Part shown: positions 1 to 10,950 of the stretch, piece after piece
Layout of the letters: each line of letters starts with the position of its first letter
Position numbering within the stretch: position 1 is the stretch's first letter
Source of the DNA: Brachynemurus nebulosus
Taxonomy: Eukaryota > Arthropoda > Insecta > Neuroptera > Myrmeleontidae
Reading direction: 5' to 3'
NCBI GenBank assembly: GCA_035578155.1
Contig: JAPWDM010000011.1
Coordinates: 21,180,375 to 21,244,374, forward strand
DNA: 64,000 bases
Notes under the pieces: generated by a model
Database searches by the model: none
What the model was told of the DNA's origin: nothing
The model's input: only the letters and a program-made list of their open reading frames with translations
Made by a program: the position numbers and the translations under genes

Positions 1-660
1 ATCCAAAGTTCTTCGCTACCGTCTTGTTGTTCCCGCTCTTCTCCTTCTTCCCTACGGCTTACGATATTTCAAATATCTTCAATGTCGAAATCACTTTCAG
101 AACTTTCATCGCCACTAAATTCGCTTAAATTAAATTCTATATCACTATCTTCCAGAATAGCCAATAAATCTTCACTTTGTATATGTTCTTTAAAATTAAA
201 AAAATAAATATAGTCAATGGTCTTCAGTAGGCACTAAAAAATTCACATACACAAAATTACACAACACTAAAATTGAAAGACTTAACCTATGAAAATTATT
301 TTAAATATTATTAACGTAGAAGTTTTAAAATATTCAAATATAATGTTCAAAAAAACTGTTTTTTAATTATAAGTGTCATTAAAAAGAAAAAATAAAACTG
401 AAAATATAACGATGGCAAGCATAATTAATAAAACGAATACAACGCATAACACTTACAAGCAAAGCCACGAGGTAAACATGTAAAAGATGTGTCATGTGAG
501 TTGTGACGTGTGTGGTGTGATTTACTGAGTATATTTACAATATTACAGCGTCAGATGGCAGTAGGCTCCAGTTACCGACACAAGACGAGCTACACTCGTC
601 AATTGGATTTTTTATTAAAATTGCTATGACGAGCTGAGCTCGTCATTAGTCCTAAAAGAG
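1..660 (-). mobile_element. piggyBac-like element, 5' end, truncated by window edge
   Basis: A TTAA at 661-664 is followed inward (minus strand) by a short terminal sequence and a 19-base palindrome, TGACGAGCTGAGCTCGTCA, at 627-645. A second imperfect hairpin with GACGAG/CTCGTC arms lies at 584-600. TTAA targets plus subterminal hairpins of this kind are typical of piggyBac-like elements. Further inward, about 190 down to 74 on the minus strand, is an acidic open segment rich in E, D and S (it includes EDLLAILEDSDIEF), which resembles the acidic N-terminus of piggyBac transposases. It ends at a TGA, so the frame is broken, or an intron or frameshift intervenes. The other end lies outside the window. 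Inferred: a decayed or partial piggyBac element; the family is assigned from motifs only. Confidence 0.5.
74..190 (-). pseudogene. Possible piggyBac transposase N-terminal fragment
   Basis: Reading the minus strand gives about 39 codons of acidic sequence ending at a TGA near position 74. There is no in-frame ATG. A T-rich tract and AG just upstream could be a splice acceptor or chance. It lies inside the end of a TTAA-flanked element. Similarity to the acidic N-terminal region of piggyBac transposases is by composition and local pattern only, so this is weak evidence. Confidence 0.3.
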
Positions 661-664
661 TTAA

Positions 665-1011
665 TAGTTTTGTTATATAATTTAGAATTTTTTTCAATTT
701 CAAGTTACACACATATTTACAAGAATTTAAATCTTTGTGTTTCATATTTATCATAGCTTAATGTTATGTTCTTTTTTTCTATTTGTTACAAATAAATAAA
801 AAAATAATTTTTAAATAAAGAAAAATTTAGAAGAAATATTTTAACCGTTTTATTCTTTATATTTTTAATTTTTTAATTTAGAGAACGATACAAATATATC
901 AATCAGTAGGTTTTGTTTTTACCATGATTTTTACAACGAATCTGGTGAATTCATGTATTTTGCAGAAGCAACGTCTAATTAACTTTCAGTGGTTGGAAAA
1001 TGCAAAATGCC
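665..1011. other. AT-rich stretch, nothing recognised
   Basis: No coding signature, RNA gene or clear repeat boundary is seen here. It separates the piggyBac-like end from the nested transposon block. Confidence 0.4.
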
Positions 1012-1350
1012 ATTTTTTATATTTTAAATTAATCCATTTCACTTAAATTTAACCATAATTCATCACTTATGAATTTAAAGAATTTTCGTTTTCTTGGCTT
1101 TATCTCTTTCATTATTGCACTTACATACATTTTAAATTTGCAGTTTGTTTTTAAAAAAGAATAGAATTGAGCATGAGTCATCGTTAAAAAATTAAATAAT
1201 TCTTATTATATTCGAAACAAATCAATCTTCTCTTCTTTTCTAAAAACAAACTGCAAATTTAAAATTTACGTAAGTGCAATAATGGAGGTAAAGCCAAGAA
1301 AACGGAAATTATTTCAATTCATAAGTGATGAATCATGGTCATGTTCCAGC

Positions 1351-1799
1351 TAGTGATGTCGGATGATTAATCGATTAGTCATATTTTAATCGACTATTTT
1401 ACCTTCGATTAAATGATTAAAATGATTAATTTTTTTTTTTTTAAATGACTAAAAACGACAAATTTAATAATTTTTCTGTATTATTTATTGGACTTCAAAA
1501 AATGGAAACAAAAAAATTATCAATTTGTATGATTTTTCACTTTTATGTGATTAATATATTATGATATTTCATATCTTTCTTTTTCTTAAAACGAAAATAT
1601 TGAAAGTCCATATTTAAATTCAAAAGAAAGCCTCGTTTTTGAAAGAATTACATAGGTTACCTTATTCATGAATTAGACTCAAAATTTAGTCGATTAGTCG
1701 ACTACTCTGTGTTCGATATTTTCGACTAATGACTAATTTTATCTGAACAACAATTTTAGTCGATTAATGGACTAACTGCTTCTTAGCCCGACATCACTA
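1351..1799. mobile_element. hAT-type MITE with TIR TAGTGATGTCGG
   Basis: Left end TAGTGATGTCGG and right end CCCGACATCACTA are inverted copies, followed inward by ATTAATCGATTAGTC-type repeats. The flanks GTTCCAGC (1343-1350) and GTTCCTGC (1800-1807) match at 7 of 8 positions, as in an aged hAT duplication. It sits inside the first bases of the CATGTCCC element, so it is younger than that element. Confidence 0.7.
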
Positions 1800-1830
1800 G
1801 TTCCTGCCGTTCCTGCCACTCTCCATATAA

Positions 1831-3239
1831 TGCTGCGGTTACACTGGATACGAATTCGTACGAAATTCATTCGTACGATTGGGTGGTTACATTGGATACG
1901 GAATAGTGATACGAATTCGTATATAATTTAAACTGAAAACCGTTAATACAATATATTGCATATCAAACAATGGATCCAGTTATTAGAATCACCGTTTTCA
2001 AAATTCCTAATAGAAAACAAACAGTTCTGGGCAAACGATTATTATTCATGTAGAGCAGAAATAACAATTCTGGAATTGCATTGAAGAAATTCTTCAAGAC
2101 GAACAGAATTTTTTTGAGTACTTGAACACGTCGCAAGACACATTCAATTATATTTTAAAATCTACTGAATTTCAACTTCAATATTTAGTTAAATTTTCAA
2201 TACACATACTTAACACTTTCAGTCCCATGGCTTCGGCATCCGAAACCAAACAAAACATCCACAGAGGCCGACCGCGATCAATGATTAAAATTGATTAGTT
2301 GGTTACGAATTATGTATGCGATGTTTATCATCATTCATTACGCGGATGTGTTCCTACTCACACAAATACATACCAACACACACTACTCTTTTGGTTTCTA
2401 TGTATAAAAAATTTTAAGATAAACAAAAAATACATAAAAAATATAATTTATATTTTTAAATAAAATTAATTTGAATGTCAGTGTATATGTAGTATGTACG
2501 TATCACGTACGTATGTTTACAGTTTTACACACACATGTTGAACTGTGTTGAATCTATTCAGTGTTGGAATCATTTTATTCTATGTATTTTATTTTATTTT
2601 ATATAAAAAATACATAAAAAATTTAATTTATATTTTTAAATAAAATTAATTTGAATGTCAGTGTATATGTAGTAGGTACGTATCATGTACGTATGTTTAC
2701 AGTTTTACACACACATGTTGAACTGTGTTGAATCTATTCAGTGTTTGAATCATTTTATTTTATGTATTTGTTTATATAAAGTTTTTTTTTTTTTTAAATA
2801 TTGCCGGCTTCTGGGGAACTTTGCTATGAAAGTGCTCGGGCCTCATAGTGTTAAAATGTTTTTGCTAGGTTAGGTAAGCTTTGTTACATCTTAATATATT
2901 TAATTAAAAAATTATCTAATCATTTCCTCTGCCACCTCATTCCATAATTTTTTATTTAACTTTCTGTTATGATAATATTTATGTTTTTCATCCCTTAAAG
3001 CCGCCTTTGTTCAACAAAAACAATTATTCTTTCTAAATCCATCATTTTTTTCGTATGAATTCGCATCAAAAAACAAAATATTTTGGTCGTATTAAGAAGT
3101 CGTACGAGCTCCTGCGAAAAAGTCGTAAGCAGTGTAACCACGCATGTCTAAATGTATGCATTTGTTTAATTCGTATTAACGCGGATAAACTCGTACGAAT
3201 GAATTTTCGGATGAATTCGTATCCAGTGAAACCGCTACC
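1831..3239. mobile_element. PIF/Harbinger-type non-autonomous element
   Basis: Ends TGCTGCGGTTACACTGG and (inverted) GGTAGCGGTTTCACTGG match at most positions, and the inverted ends continue through GATACGAATTCGTACGA-like sequence. TAA flanks both sides (1828-1830 and 3240-3242). Removing the element leaves CCATATAATCCATTATAAA, which fits the uninterrupted host element CCATATAGTCCATTATAAA, so the boundaries are well supported. No transposase frame is visible. It contains a 180-bp tandem duplication. Confidence 0.75.
2431..2790. repeat. Two tandem copies of a 180-bp unit
   Basis: The block beginning TACATAAAAAAT at 2431 recurs at 2611, exactly 180 bases later, with very few differences (both copies contain GTACGTATGTTTACAG). 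It lies inside the Harbinger-type element and is probably a replication or unequal-exchange duplication. Confidence 0.85.
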
Positions 3240-3291
3240 TAATCCATTATAAAAAAAAATATACCGTTTACTGACGCCACTGTAACTAATA

Positions 3292-4514
3292 CAGTGGCCA
3301 TCCAATGGTACGTACTCCGATTTTACGTAGTGACGTCAGCGATTTAGTGGGGTTCTCCTCTCAAAGATATGTTGATGTTTGTCTGTGTTGGTGAAAATTT
3401 ATGTACCAAGCCAGAGTCAGGGCCGTAGGTAATATTGTCTGAGGGTCTCGTAGCCTTTAAAAATTTTAAAATTTCACTGCAGATATATATGCACATATTC
3501 TGCATACGTAATATGCAAAATGCAAATGCAAGATGAGTAACGTAAAATTCTAGAATATTCTAATCATCAACTAGCAAAAGGTATCAAAGAACAAACTTCA
3601 CTGTTGAATTGGTCATTAAAAATGAGATTAAACAGTGTAGTTTGACAAAAATTCTAGAATATTCTATTTGTTAACTAGCAAAGATATTGAAAAATCAATT
3701 GTACCATTTAATTGTCCATTGAAAAAGAGTTCAAATTACACATTTTGACAAATGTTCTGGAATATTCTATTCGTCAGCTAGCAAAGATATTCAAAAACAA
3801 ACATCGCCATTGAATTGGGTACCAAAAAAGAAACCAAATAACATATTTTGAGAAATGTTCTAGAATATTCTATTTGTCAACTAACAAAAATATTGGAAAA
3901 TCTACTGCACCACTTAATTTTCCAACCGAAATTAAACTAATGTAAACCAAATGTCCGATTTTGACAAACAATTTTTGCTATCTGGCAAATAGAATATTCT
4001 AGAACATTTATAAAAATGTGCTATTCCATCTTTCATTCGATGACCAATTAAATGGTGCAATCGATTTTTCGATATCTTTGTTAGTTGACGAATAGAACAT
4101 TCTAGAATTTTTGTCAAAATGCGCTGCTTAATCTAATTTTTAGTGCGCAATTCAATAGTGAAGTTTGTTTTTTGGTATCTTTGCCAGTTCAGAAGTAGAA
4201 TATTTTAGAATTTTTGTTAGCTTCCGCTATTTGGTGTCTTTTACGCAGATGAATGCGATAGTGAAGTTGATTTTTCGACAGTTTTCTAAAAGTCGTCACT
4301 CATATTCATTAGTATAACATTCGATTTCCTTTGTCTACACAACCGAATTTTAGGTGTAAATTGTCTCTTAAGATAATATTGTTTTAAATAAATTCAGATA
4401 AATAATATTGACCAACCCCCCAAAACAAAAGTTTACCGACGCCCCTGATCTTCCGATTTTACGTACTTCCCTTTAAATTTGTACCGACCGCTACGTAAAA
4501 TTGGATTTGTGGTG
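3292..4514. mobile_element. TA-flanked inverted-repeat element with heat-shock-element satellite (copy A)
   Basis: The left end CAGTGGCCATCCAATGGTAC and the right end (inverted CACCACAAATCCAATTTTAC) are related and flanked by TA (3290-3291 and 4515-4516). Removing it restores the host MITE sequence AACTAATATACCAG seen in intact copies. The interior is a 103-bp-period repeat. On the left arm, units carry TTCTAGAATATTC or TTCTGGAATATTC at 3548, 3652, 3755 and 3858. On the right arm the units are inverted, with GAATATTCTAGAA at 3992, GAACATTCTAGAA at 4095 and a decayed site at 4198. It has no coding capacity. The TA duplication suggests Tc1/mariner-like mobilisation, but the family is not one I recognise. 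Confidence 0.75.
3548..4210. repeat. 103-bp-period satellite arms with heat-shock elements, copy A
   Basis: Spacing of the TTCnnGAAnnTTC sites is 104, 103 and 103 bp on the left arm. It is 103 and 103 bp on the right arm, where orientation is reversed. Between sites, units share CAACTAGCAAAGATAT and a TTGAATTGGTCA-like block. Six sites are perfect three-unit heat-shock elements. Confidence 0.85.
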
Positions 4515-4911
4515 TATACCAGTGGCGTTGATGATACTTGAATAAAATAGAGTCGGGACATGAGTTTTGATAATTCGCCATTTTTCATCAAAGATTCATC
4601 TAAAATAAATTGGAAATAAATTAAATAGGTATTTAAAAAAATACTTTAATTCAACCTAGAAAGATTAATTAAATTAAAAAATCTTAATTCTTCGTTAACA
4701 CATAACTTGGTGGTGATATTTTTGTACTCAATCATACGATAATTAATTTTGACATCTATTTGATGGAAAATGCTCACATATCCCAACTCTCTTTAGTATG
4801 CCCCAAATACCATTAGCGCCACGTAGCGAACTGTGACATTAAAAATTCGTCCTTGAAAACAAGTGACAGGGACATGATCATGGTTAAATTTAAGTGAAAT
4901 GGACCATAAAA

Positions 4912-5195
4912 TATATTTACTTACTTAAAGAAAGATATCCTTTTATTTTGTTGATAAAAAATCTTAGTAAATACGTACGTTTTAGCTATTATAGTGGACC
5001 GTCTAATTATTCAACAACTTTTCAATATATTTTACAAAAATTTTTTCCGATTTTTTGAATTTTCTTACTTTTGTCAAATAAAAAATGCTGTTAGTATTCT
5101 AAATGGTGAAAAATGTAATTTTTGACCAATTATATTCATTCAAATGTGCATAATTTAATGTAATTTAGTTGCAAAATTTTATTGAAATAAGTACG
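4912..5195. other. AT-rich spacer, nothing recognised
   Basis: This spacer lies between the nest and the next hAT MITE. No coding or RNA signal is seen. Confidence 0.4.
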
Positions 5196-5203
5196 GTCCT
5201 GAC

Positions 5204-5601
5204 CATGTCCCTGCCACTCTACATATAGTCCATTATAAAAAAATGGGTCGTTTTGTGACCCGCTGTAACTAATATACCAGATGGCGTTGATGTACAGGGA
5301 GTTAAAATTAGAGTCGGGACATGAGTTTCGATAGTTCGCTATTTTTCATTAGATTCATCTAAAATAAATTGGAAATAAATTAAATATTTAAAAAAATACT
5401 TCAACTCAACCTAGAAAGATTAATTAAATTAAAAAATTTTAATTCTCTGTACTCAATCATATGAGAATTAATTTTGACATCTATTTGATGAAAAATGCTC
5501 ACATGTCCCAACTCTATTTAGTATACTCCCCTACCATCAGCGCCTCCTAACAAACTGTGACAATCATTGGTCCGTCCTTGAAAACAAGTGGCAGGGACAT
5601 G
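5204..5601. mobile_element. hAT-type MITE, family CATGTCCCTGCC, intact copy
   Basis: The left TIR CATGTCCCTGCCACT and right TIR AAGTGGCAGGGACATG are flanked by an exact 8-bp duplication, GTCCTGAC, at 5196-5203 and 5602-5609. The 398-bp interior is non-coding and matches the copies at 33374 and 34802. Confidence 0.9.
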
Positions 5602-5609
5602 GTCCTGAC

Positions 5610-6935
5610 CTATCCGAAGAAACCCGGTACCTACTCTTTATGTATGGTATGACCATAGATAAAGTCCACCAGAATTTTATTTCTGGCAGATAGCCAACTT
5701 CAATTCAATTTTTTGACCCTATATTACCTCTTTATGGCACTGAGAACGGGGGCAACGGGTATAGATGTCATCGTTGTCGTAATTATGCGTAGTACACTTG
5801 AGTAGAACAGATATGTCACTATAATAACTTTAAATTATTTTTAGCCTTATCCGATAATGTAGATTATTACTAGTAAGATAATCCACTAAAATTTTCCTAA
5901 TTGCATTTTATTTAGATCAGTTTTTCAAGCTTAAAACTCAAACAACAATTATAAACTCATATATTTGTTTAAAAACTTAAGTAAATTTATTTTTAAATAA
6001 TAAACAAATATTTTACTTTGTAAAAATACCATTTTTATTTTGAAAATTTGACAATTTGTTTCAAAGTAAAAGTGGTATTTTTGCGAAGTAAAATATTTGT
6101 TTATTATTTATAAATATGGAATACCATAAAGTAACGCTCAAATCTATTAAATTTATTTTTATTCAAAATTATACATTAATAAAATATTTCGTACATGAAT
6201 TATCACTGATTCTAATTTCTGACAAGTGTGCTCCCATTTTTCTGCAACAGATAAAATGTACTCTATTTTTCTAATTAATTTATTCTGATAATAAAATAAG
6301 TAATTATTTTCAAATAAAAATAAAGTAATAAATGTTAATTATACATACCTCCAATAATAATTAAGTAAAATTATTAAATTTAATATTGAATTTCTCATAA
6401 ATAATTCGAAAAAAATGAAAATTTCCTGCTGGCATTTTTTGTAATTGTTACTATAGAAATGTTACAAAATTATAAATTTCTAAAATAATAGAATAAGTTC
6501 TATGAACAGTAAATTCACAGATATCAGCTACTAGTACCGTCTACAATTACCATTTTTTTAAATATGTTGTGCAGTGCTGCTGCACTGCCCTCTGAACTCA
6601 GCGCCAAAATAACCACCTGCTAAGAAAAAATTCTATAATTTAAGTGAGTGCTCTTCTATATTTATACATATAGTGTTATTCTCTTTGGTATAGGGACTCT
6701 AGTTAATTTTTGGGAATCAGAGGCCTCTGGTTTGTAACAGTACAAGATCCATTACGTAACGCTAGCTAACAAGCGAACGCAAGCATTTTTCTCGCTGGAA
6801 AGCTCCCATAATAGATAACATATACATATAATTAACAGCTGCTTCCCTTCTATTCCTGCTGATCCGTGTTATGACTGTGTATAATGTTCGACTAAAATTG
6901 ATATTTAAAATATTGTTTTTATTAAATTTTTAAAA
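5610..6935. other. HBS1 upstream region with a small foldback repeat
   Basis: Inverted arms at about 5999-6045 and 6060-6107 (AAACAAATATTTTACTT against AAGTAAAATATTTGTTT) form a foldback repeat. A fragment of the same family recurs near 50229-50275. At 6727-6775 is a half-copy of the CCTCTGGTTTGTAAC repeat found in HBS1 intron 5. The HBS1 promoter should lie toward the right end, but I could not place a TATA box or initiator with confidence. Confidence 0.45.
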
Positions 6936-6978
6936 ATGTCTCGACATCGAACAGTTCGTTCTTTAAATTATACAGAAG
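6936..6978 (+). CDS. HBS1: HBS1 coding exon 1
   Basis: ATG at 6936 opens [14 protein letters not shown], which matches the conserved start of animal HBS1 proteins. The donor is GAAG|GTATTT after one base of a codon (phase 1). The next exon is only 55 bp away. It is shared by both isoforms. Confidence 0.9.
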
Positions 6979-9900
6979 GTATTTGATAAATAAAATCATT
7001 AGAAAGTCAACGTTAATTGTTTTTTACATTTAGAATGTGATGGATATGATGACGTTTATGGACATTCTGTTGAGGATGATTACTGTATATCACCAAGTGA
7101 TGCTGCACAATTTATGTACAATAGAGAAAGCAGAAATCGAAATATCGGGGCTTTCTTTAAAACAGAAGGTATAATAGCCGAAGGTGAAGAAACTACATCG
7201 GCAAATACAGCGTCTGATGAAGTTGACAATGTTCGACTAGAATCATGTGTTGATTTGATTAAGAATACGGTAGGAGATTCAGTACCTGAACAAGATATTA
7301 TTAAATGTGCTGTTAAACACGGTTTTAATGTTGAGAAAGCGCTTGATGATGTTTTAACAAATGCGACAGAAAAAACAGCACCGAAAATTGTTACAAAAGG
7401 TGATAACATGTTATATTTAATTTTGTGTTATATTTTAAGGGGTAAATTGCAATATACTGTGTGGTGCAATATTTTCGATGTTTACCGCAAAAAAGAAACA
7501 AATGTGGTTGGGAATTATTGTATTTAAAGAGTTAAAGCGCAGACGCATGTTTTTATGAAAAATAATTGCATTTTATTATTAATTATTAATTATCACACTT
7601 CAAAATAGAGATGAGCATCGATAAGAAAACATCGATGTTTACCATCGATATTAACATTGACTGTAAACCATCGATATATTAAAAACATCGATCTCCAAAC
7701 ATCGATATTTTCTGGTCTTAAACATCAATGTTTTGTATTGTTTAAACATCGACATTCAAAATATCAATACAGAAAATAACTATTATAAACTATTGCCAAC
7801 TGTAAATTGAATATTAAAATGAAGGTGAATATTTTTATAGTTTTTATAGCTTGCGATGTAATATTTTCGTTCCTACAAAGTTCATATTTCCCATAGTGTA
7901 TATAAAAACATCGATGTATAAAAACATCGACGACTTACTATCGATGTACGAAAAACATCAATGACTTACCATCGATGTCAAAAACATCGAACATCGACAA
8001 CAAAACATCGATGTTTTGAAAACGTCGACCATCGATGCTCATCCCTACTTCAAAAGGGGTCAAAGTATACATATTTTTTAGGACAATTGAAAAACGGATT
8101 TTGATATACAAACTAATTTGCCTAGTTTATTAGTTTGTCATGCGGGGCCGCTTCAATCACTTGTGTTTTGCATTGTTCTGTTATTTTTATCGTGTTCTAT
8201 AAATAAATACCACAATAAATTAATAATATCATACAAAGATATAATAAATTAATAAATTTGAAAAAATATTAATAAATTTGAGTTTTTGAAAACAAAAATA
8301 CGCTTCCCCGCTTTAACTTTTCACAATTAAAAATTTCCACCAACTTTGGTTCGTTTTCACCGGTTCAAAAAGAAATATCGCACCACATAGTATATTGCAA
8401 TTTTCCCTATTTTAAGGCAATTTCTTAGCAGACTTAAAACATGAATTTTTGATTTTTCTTTATATTGCATTGTAATGGAAATTATCTAAAACAACTGTAA
8501 AAGGGAATAAAAATTCTATGCAAGGCTTAATTATTGTAAAATTTTGTATGCGAAAGTTATTTATGAAAGACAGCTCAAAACGATCATAAATTAGTATAAA
8601 AACGGTGAAAGATATAGTTTTGGTTAAATTAGACCAGTGTTTTTCAATCTTTTTCATGGCGCCACCCCCTTAGTATGGAAACATATTTCGCGACCCCCTA
8701 CCCTCCGTTATTACTAACTTTTATTTTTTTATGTTATAGATATCGAATTCCTTCATTATTTTTGATTATTTCCATAGTTAGGTATCGATTAAATACGTAA
8801 TTAAGGACTTGAAACAGGCATATTTTTATATCGACATCGAAGTTGACGACTTATAGTAGCTTCTGAACGTGCACGTGGCGTAAAAAGTGACACGCGCATG
8901 CCTTGCCTTGTTTTTTGTTTAGTAGTTCCTCACTGTCTTTTATTGTCTAATATTCAATATTCTGTGCTCATTGTAATTATTGAAAATGGATAAGTTTCTG
9001 GAAATATGCACAACCGTCAACTTGAAGTTCGAATGAGAGTAATAAAACAAAACCAAAGAAAAAGTGTCTATATGACGACAATTATTTAAAACTCCGATTT
9101 ACTGTTATTGAAAATAAGCCGCAATTTTGAAACTTTATCATGGGAAAGTATGAAACTATCACATTAACGTAACCATTAATTAACCTTCTCTTTATTAAAT
9201 ATTATATATTGAACTAGAGTGGTTTTATTTTTAAAGTAACTGCGCCCCTCTTAAAAAGGCTTCGCGACTCACAGGTTGAAAAAACACTGAATTAGATGAA
9301 TTAGGCAGAAACATTAAGCGCGTCAAATGCTGTCTCCTAACTCCCTGAATTCCATGTAGTTTTGGAGCCTTATCCAAAAAACCCACAATTCTAAATTTAT
9401 TTTTTTGCCACTACTGACTGGTAAGAACTATAGTATTTTTATCAGCACAATTTGATAGCACTTTCTTAAGTTGAATTTAAATATTTTCTTAAAATAATTT
9501 TTCTATGAAGGTTGAATTTTTGGCCGTTTTCTATGAAAACGAATTTTTTCTTATGGAATATGTTTAGATTTTGGCACAATTTAATGGCTTTTTTTCCCCT
9601 CTCTATCGATATACCATATATGTCTTCGTCAATGACAGTTTCGCTTGAGAATTAAACAAATTACGGGCCAAGTAATTGTGTAATTAAATGGGAAATCTAG
9701 TGTCATATAATAATTTACTGAAAAGAAATTGCGAGACTAATTAAAAAAATAAATTAGAGACTGATTGAAAAAATAAATAAAATTTGATGTTTAGTTCTGT
9801 TAAGAAATAGCCTTTTACAAAATTAGTTTAATAATTTTAACTTGACTTTTTTCTTTTTCATGTGCATTTCTTTTTATTTATGCAACTCGATGTTAATTCT

Positions 9901-10950
9901 GGAAGGTAAGGTTTAGATGAACAATTAGAAAGTACTAGTAGTATATCTTCACTAACATCACTAATAAAACACCATACAGAAACTAAGATGAAAACTCCTT
10001 TGAAATTTGGTTTAGGGAAAAAACTTAATTTTAAAAAGAAAATTATTGATGAAATTGATCCAGATGTTGAAACTTCAAATTCAGGGAATACTTTATCGGA
10101 TAAAAATTGTAACCGCGAAAGGCGGTTAGTAGAAAGTGAAATATCTAACTCTCCTGATAGTCGTGAAACTTTAACGGGTCTAACCAGTAATTTTAAAAAA
10201 TTAAATGTCGTTGACGTGTACCAAAATTTTGACAGTTCTTCGAGCCATTGCGATTCTTTAGCTGATCTCGTTCGATCTCATTTAAAACAAAACCTCAGTG
10301 AACATTCTAATTGTATAAATATTCCAAAATTGAAAAGTACTACAAACAAATCATCTAATATTGCTATAAGTCCGTCCATGTCATCACCTGAATCTTCGAA
10401 AACCTCCGTTTCGGAGAAATTGGCATCACTAAAAAAATTGTTAGAAACACATACCCCAAAAACGTCTTTCTCTAGTTCTTATACCAGTGAAGATGTATCA
10501 GTTAAGACAGAAGAATTTTTTGATCCTAGTTCTGACGAATCTGATTTAGAAAATGATAAGTGGACAATAGATTTAACTCAAGCCTTAAAACCACAAGTGT
10601 CTGTTACTACCATTCAAAAAAAGGAAACAGAAATCGTAGAGACGATAGAGCATTTTATACCACAATTTATTGATTGCGAAATTCCACCCGAAGAGTTACA
10701 AGAAAAAAAGAAAAGTGAAACCGTAAAAGAGTGTACTTTAGATATAAGAGAGATTCACAAAAAACTCATTATTGTTCGCAAAAAATGCTCAAATTTTGGT
10801 AAAATCATTTGTAGAAAATATGTTCGAAAAAATCCATACAAACTTGTCGAACCGTCAAAACCAAAACGAATTATTCCGTCATTTAAATTCGATATACCGT
10901 CTCCGGACGACCGCATTTTAGCGGTTCTCTCATTAGAATTTAGAAATTAA
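6936..10950 (+). CDS. HBS1: HBS1 short isoform, SKI7-like (exons 1, 2 and alternative terminal exon)
   Basis: Exons 6936-6978, 7034-7399 and 9911-10950 join in frame to 1449 nt (482 residues). The product keeps the HBS1_N domain but has no GTPase or barrel domains. In humans a short HBS1L splice form of the same design (HBS1LV3) acts as the SKI7 counterpart that bridges the cytoplasmic exosome and the SKI complex. The alternative exon's C-terminus [10 protein letters not shown] fits the conserved KFD-x-PSPDD motif I associate with SKI7-like proteins. The isoform is inferred from sequence; no transcript was seen. Confidence 0.8.

Larger units (their letters stand above)
1340..4876. mobile_element. 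hAT-type MITE, family CATGTCCCTGCC, interrupted copy
   Basis: TIRs CATGTTCCTGCC (left) and GTGACAGGGACATG (right) are flanked by an exact 8-bp duplication ATCATGGT at 1332-1339 and 4877-4884. Eight-bp duplications are the hAT hallmark. Three other elements are inserted in it (1351-1799, 1831-3239, 3292-4514). With those removed, the remainder aligns with the uninterrupted copies at 5204-5601, 33374-33801 and 34802-35227. It has no coding capacity. Confidence 0.8.
1012..4911. mobile_element. Foldback MITE split by later insertions (outermost layer of a nest)
   Basis: Arms at about 1052-1155 and 1237-1338 are near-perfect inverted copies (CACTTATGAATT... against ...AATTCATAAGTG). The right arm stops at 1339, and its expected continuation (TAAATTTAAGTGAAATGG) appears only after 4884. 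It was interrupted by a hAT-type MITE with identical 8-bp duplications (ATCATGGT) on both sides. The outer ends at about 1012 and 4911 are approximate. Confidence 0.65.

Noticed and set aside
2685..3252. Short open frames near TACGTAC repeats
   Set aside because: They fall in the 180-bp tandem repeat and the Harbinger-type TIR. They are explained by repeat structure.
7080..7409. Minus-strand open frame of 109 codons
   Set aside because: It is the antisense shadow of HBS1 exon 2, whose + strand product is clearly conserved.
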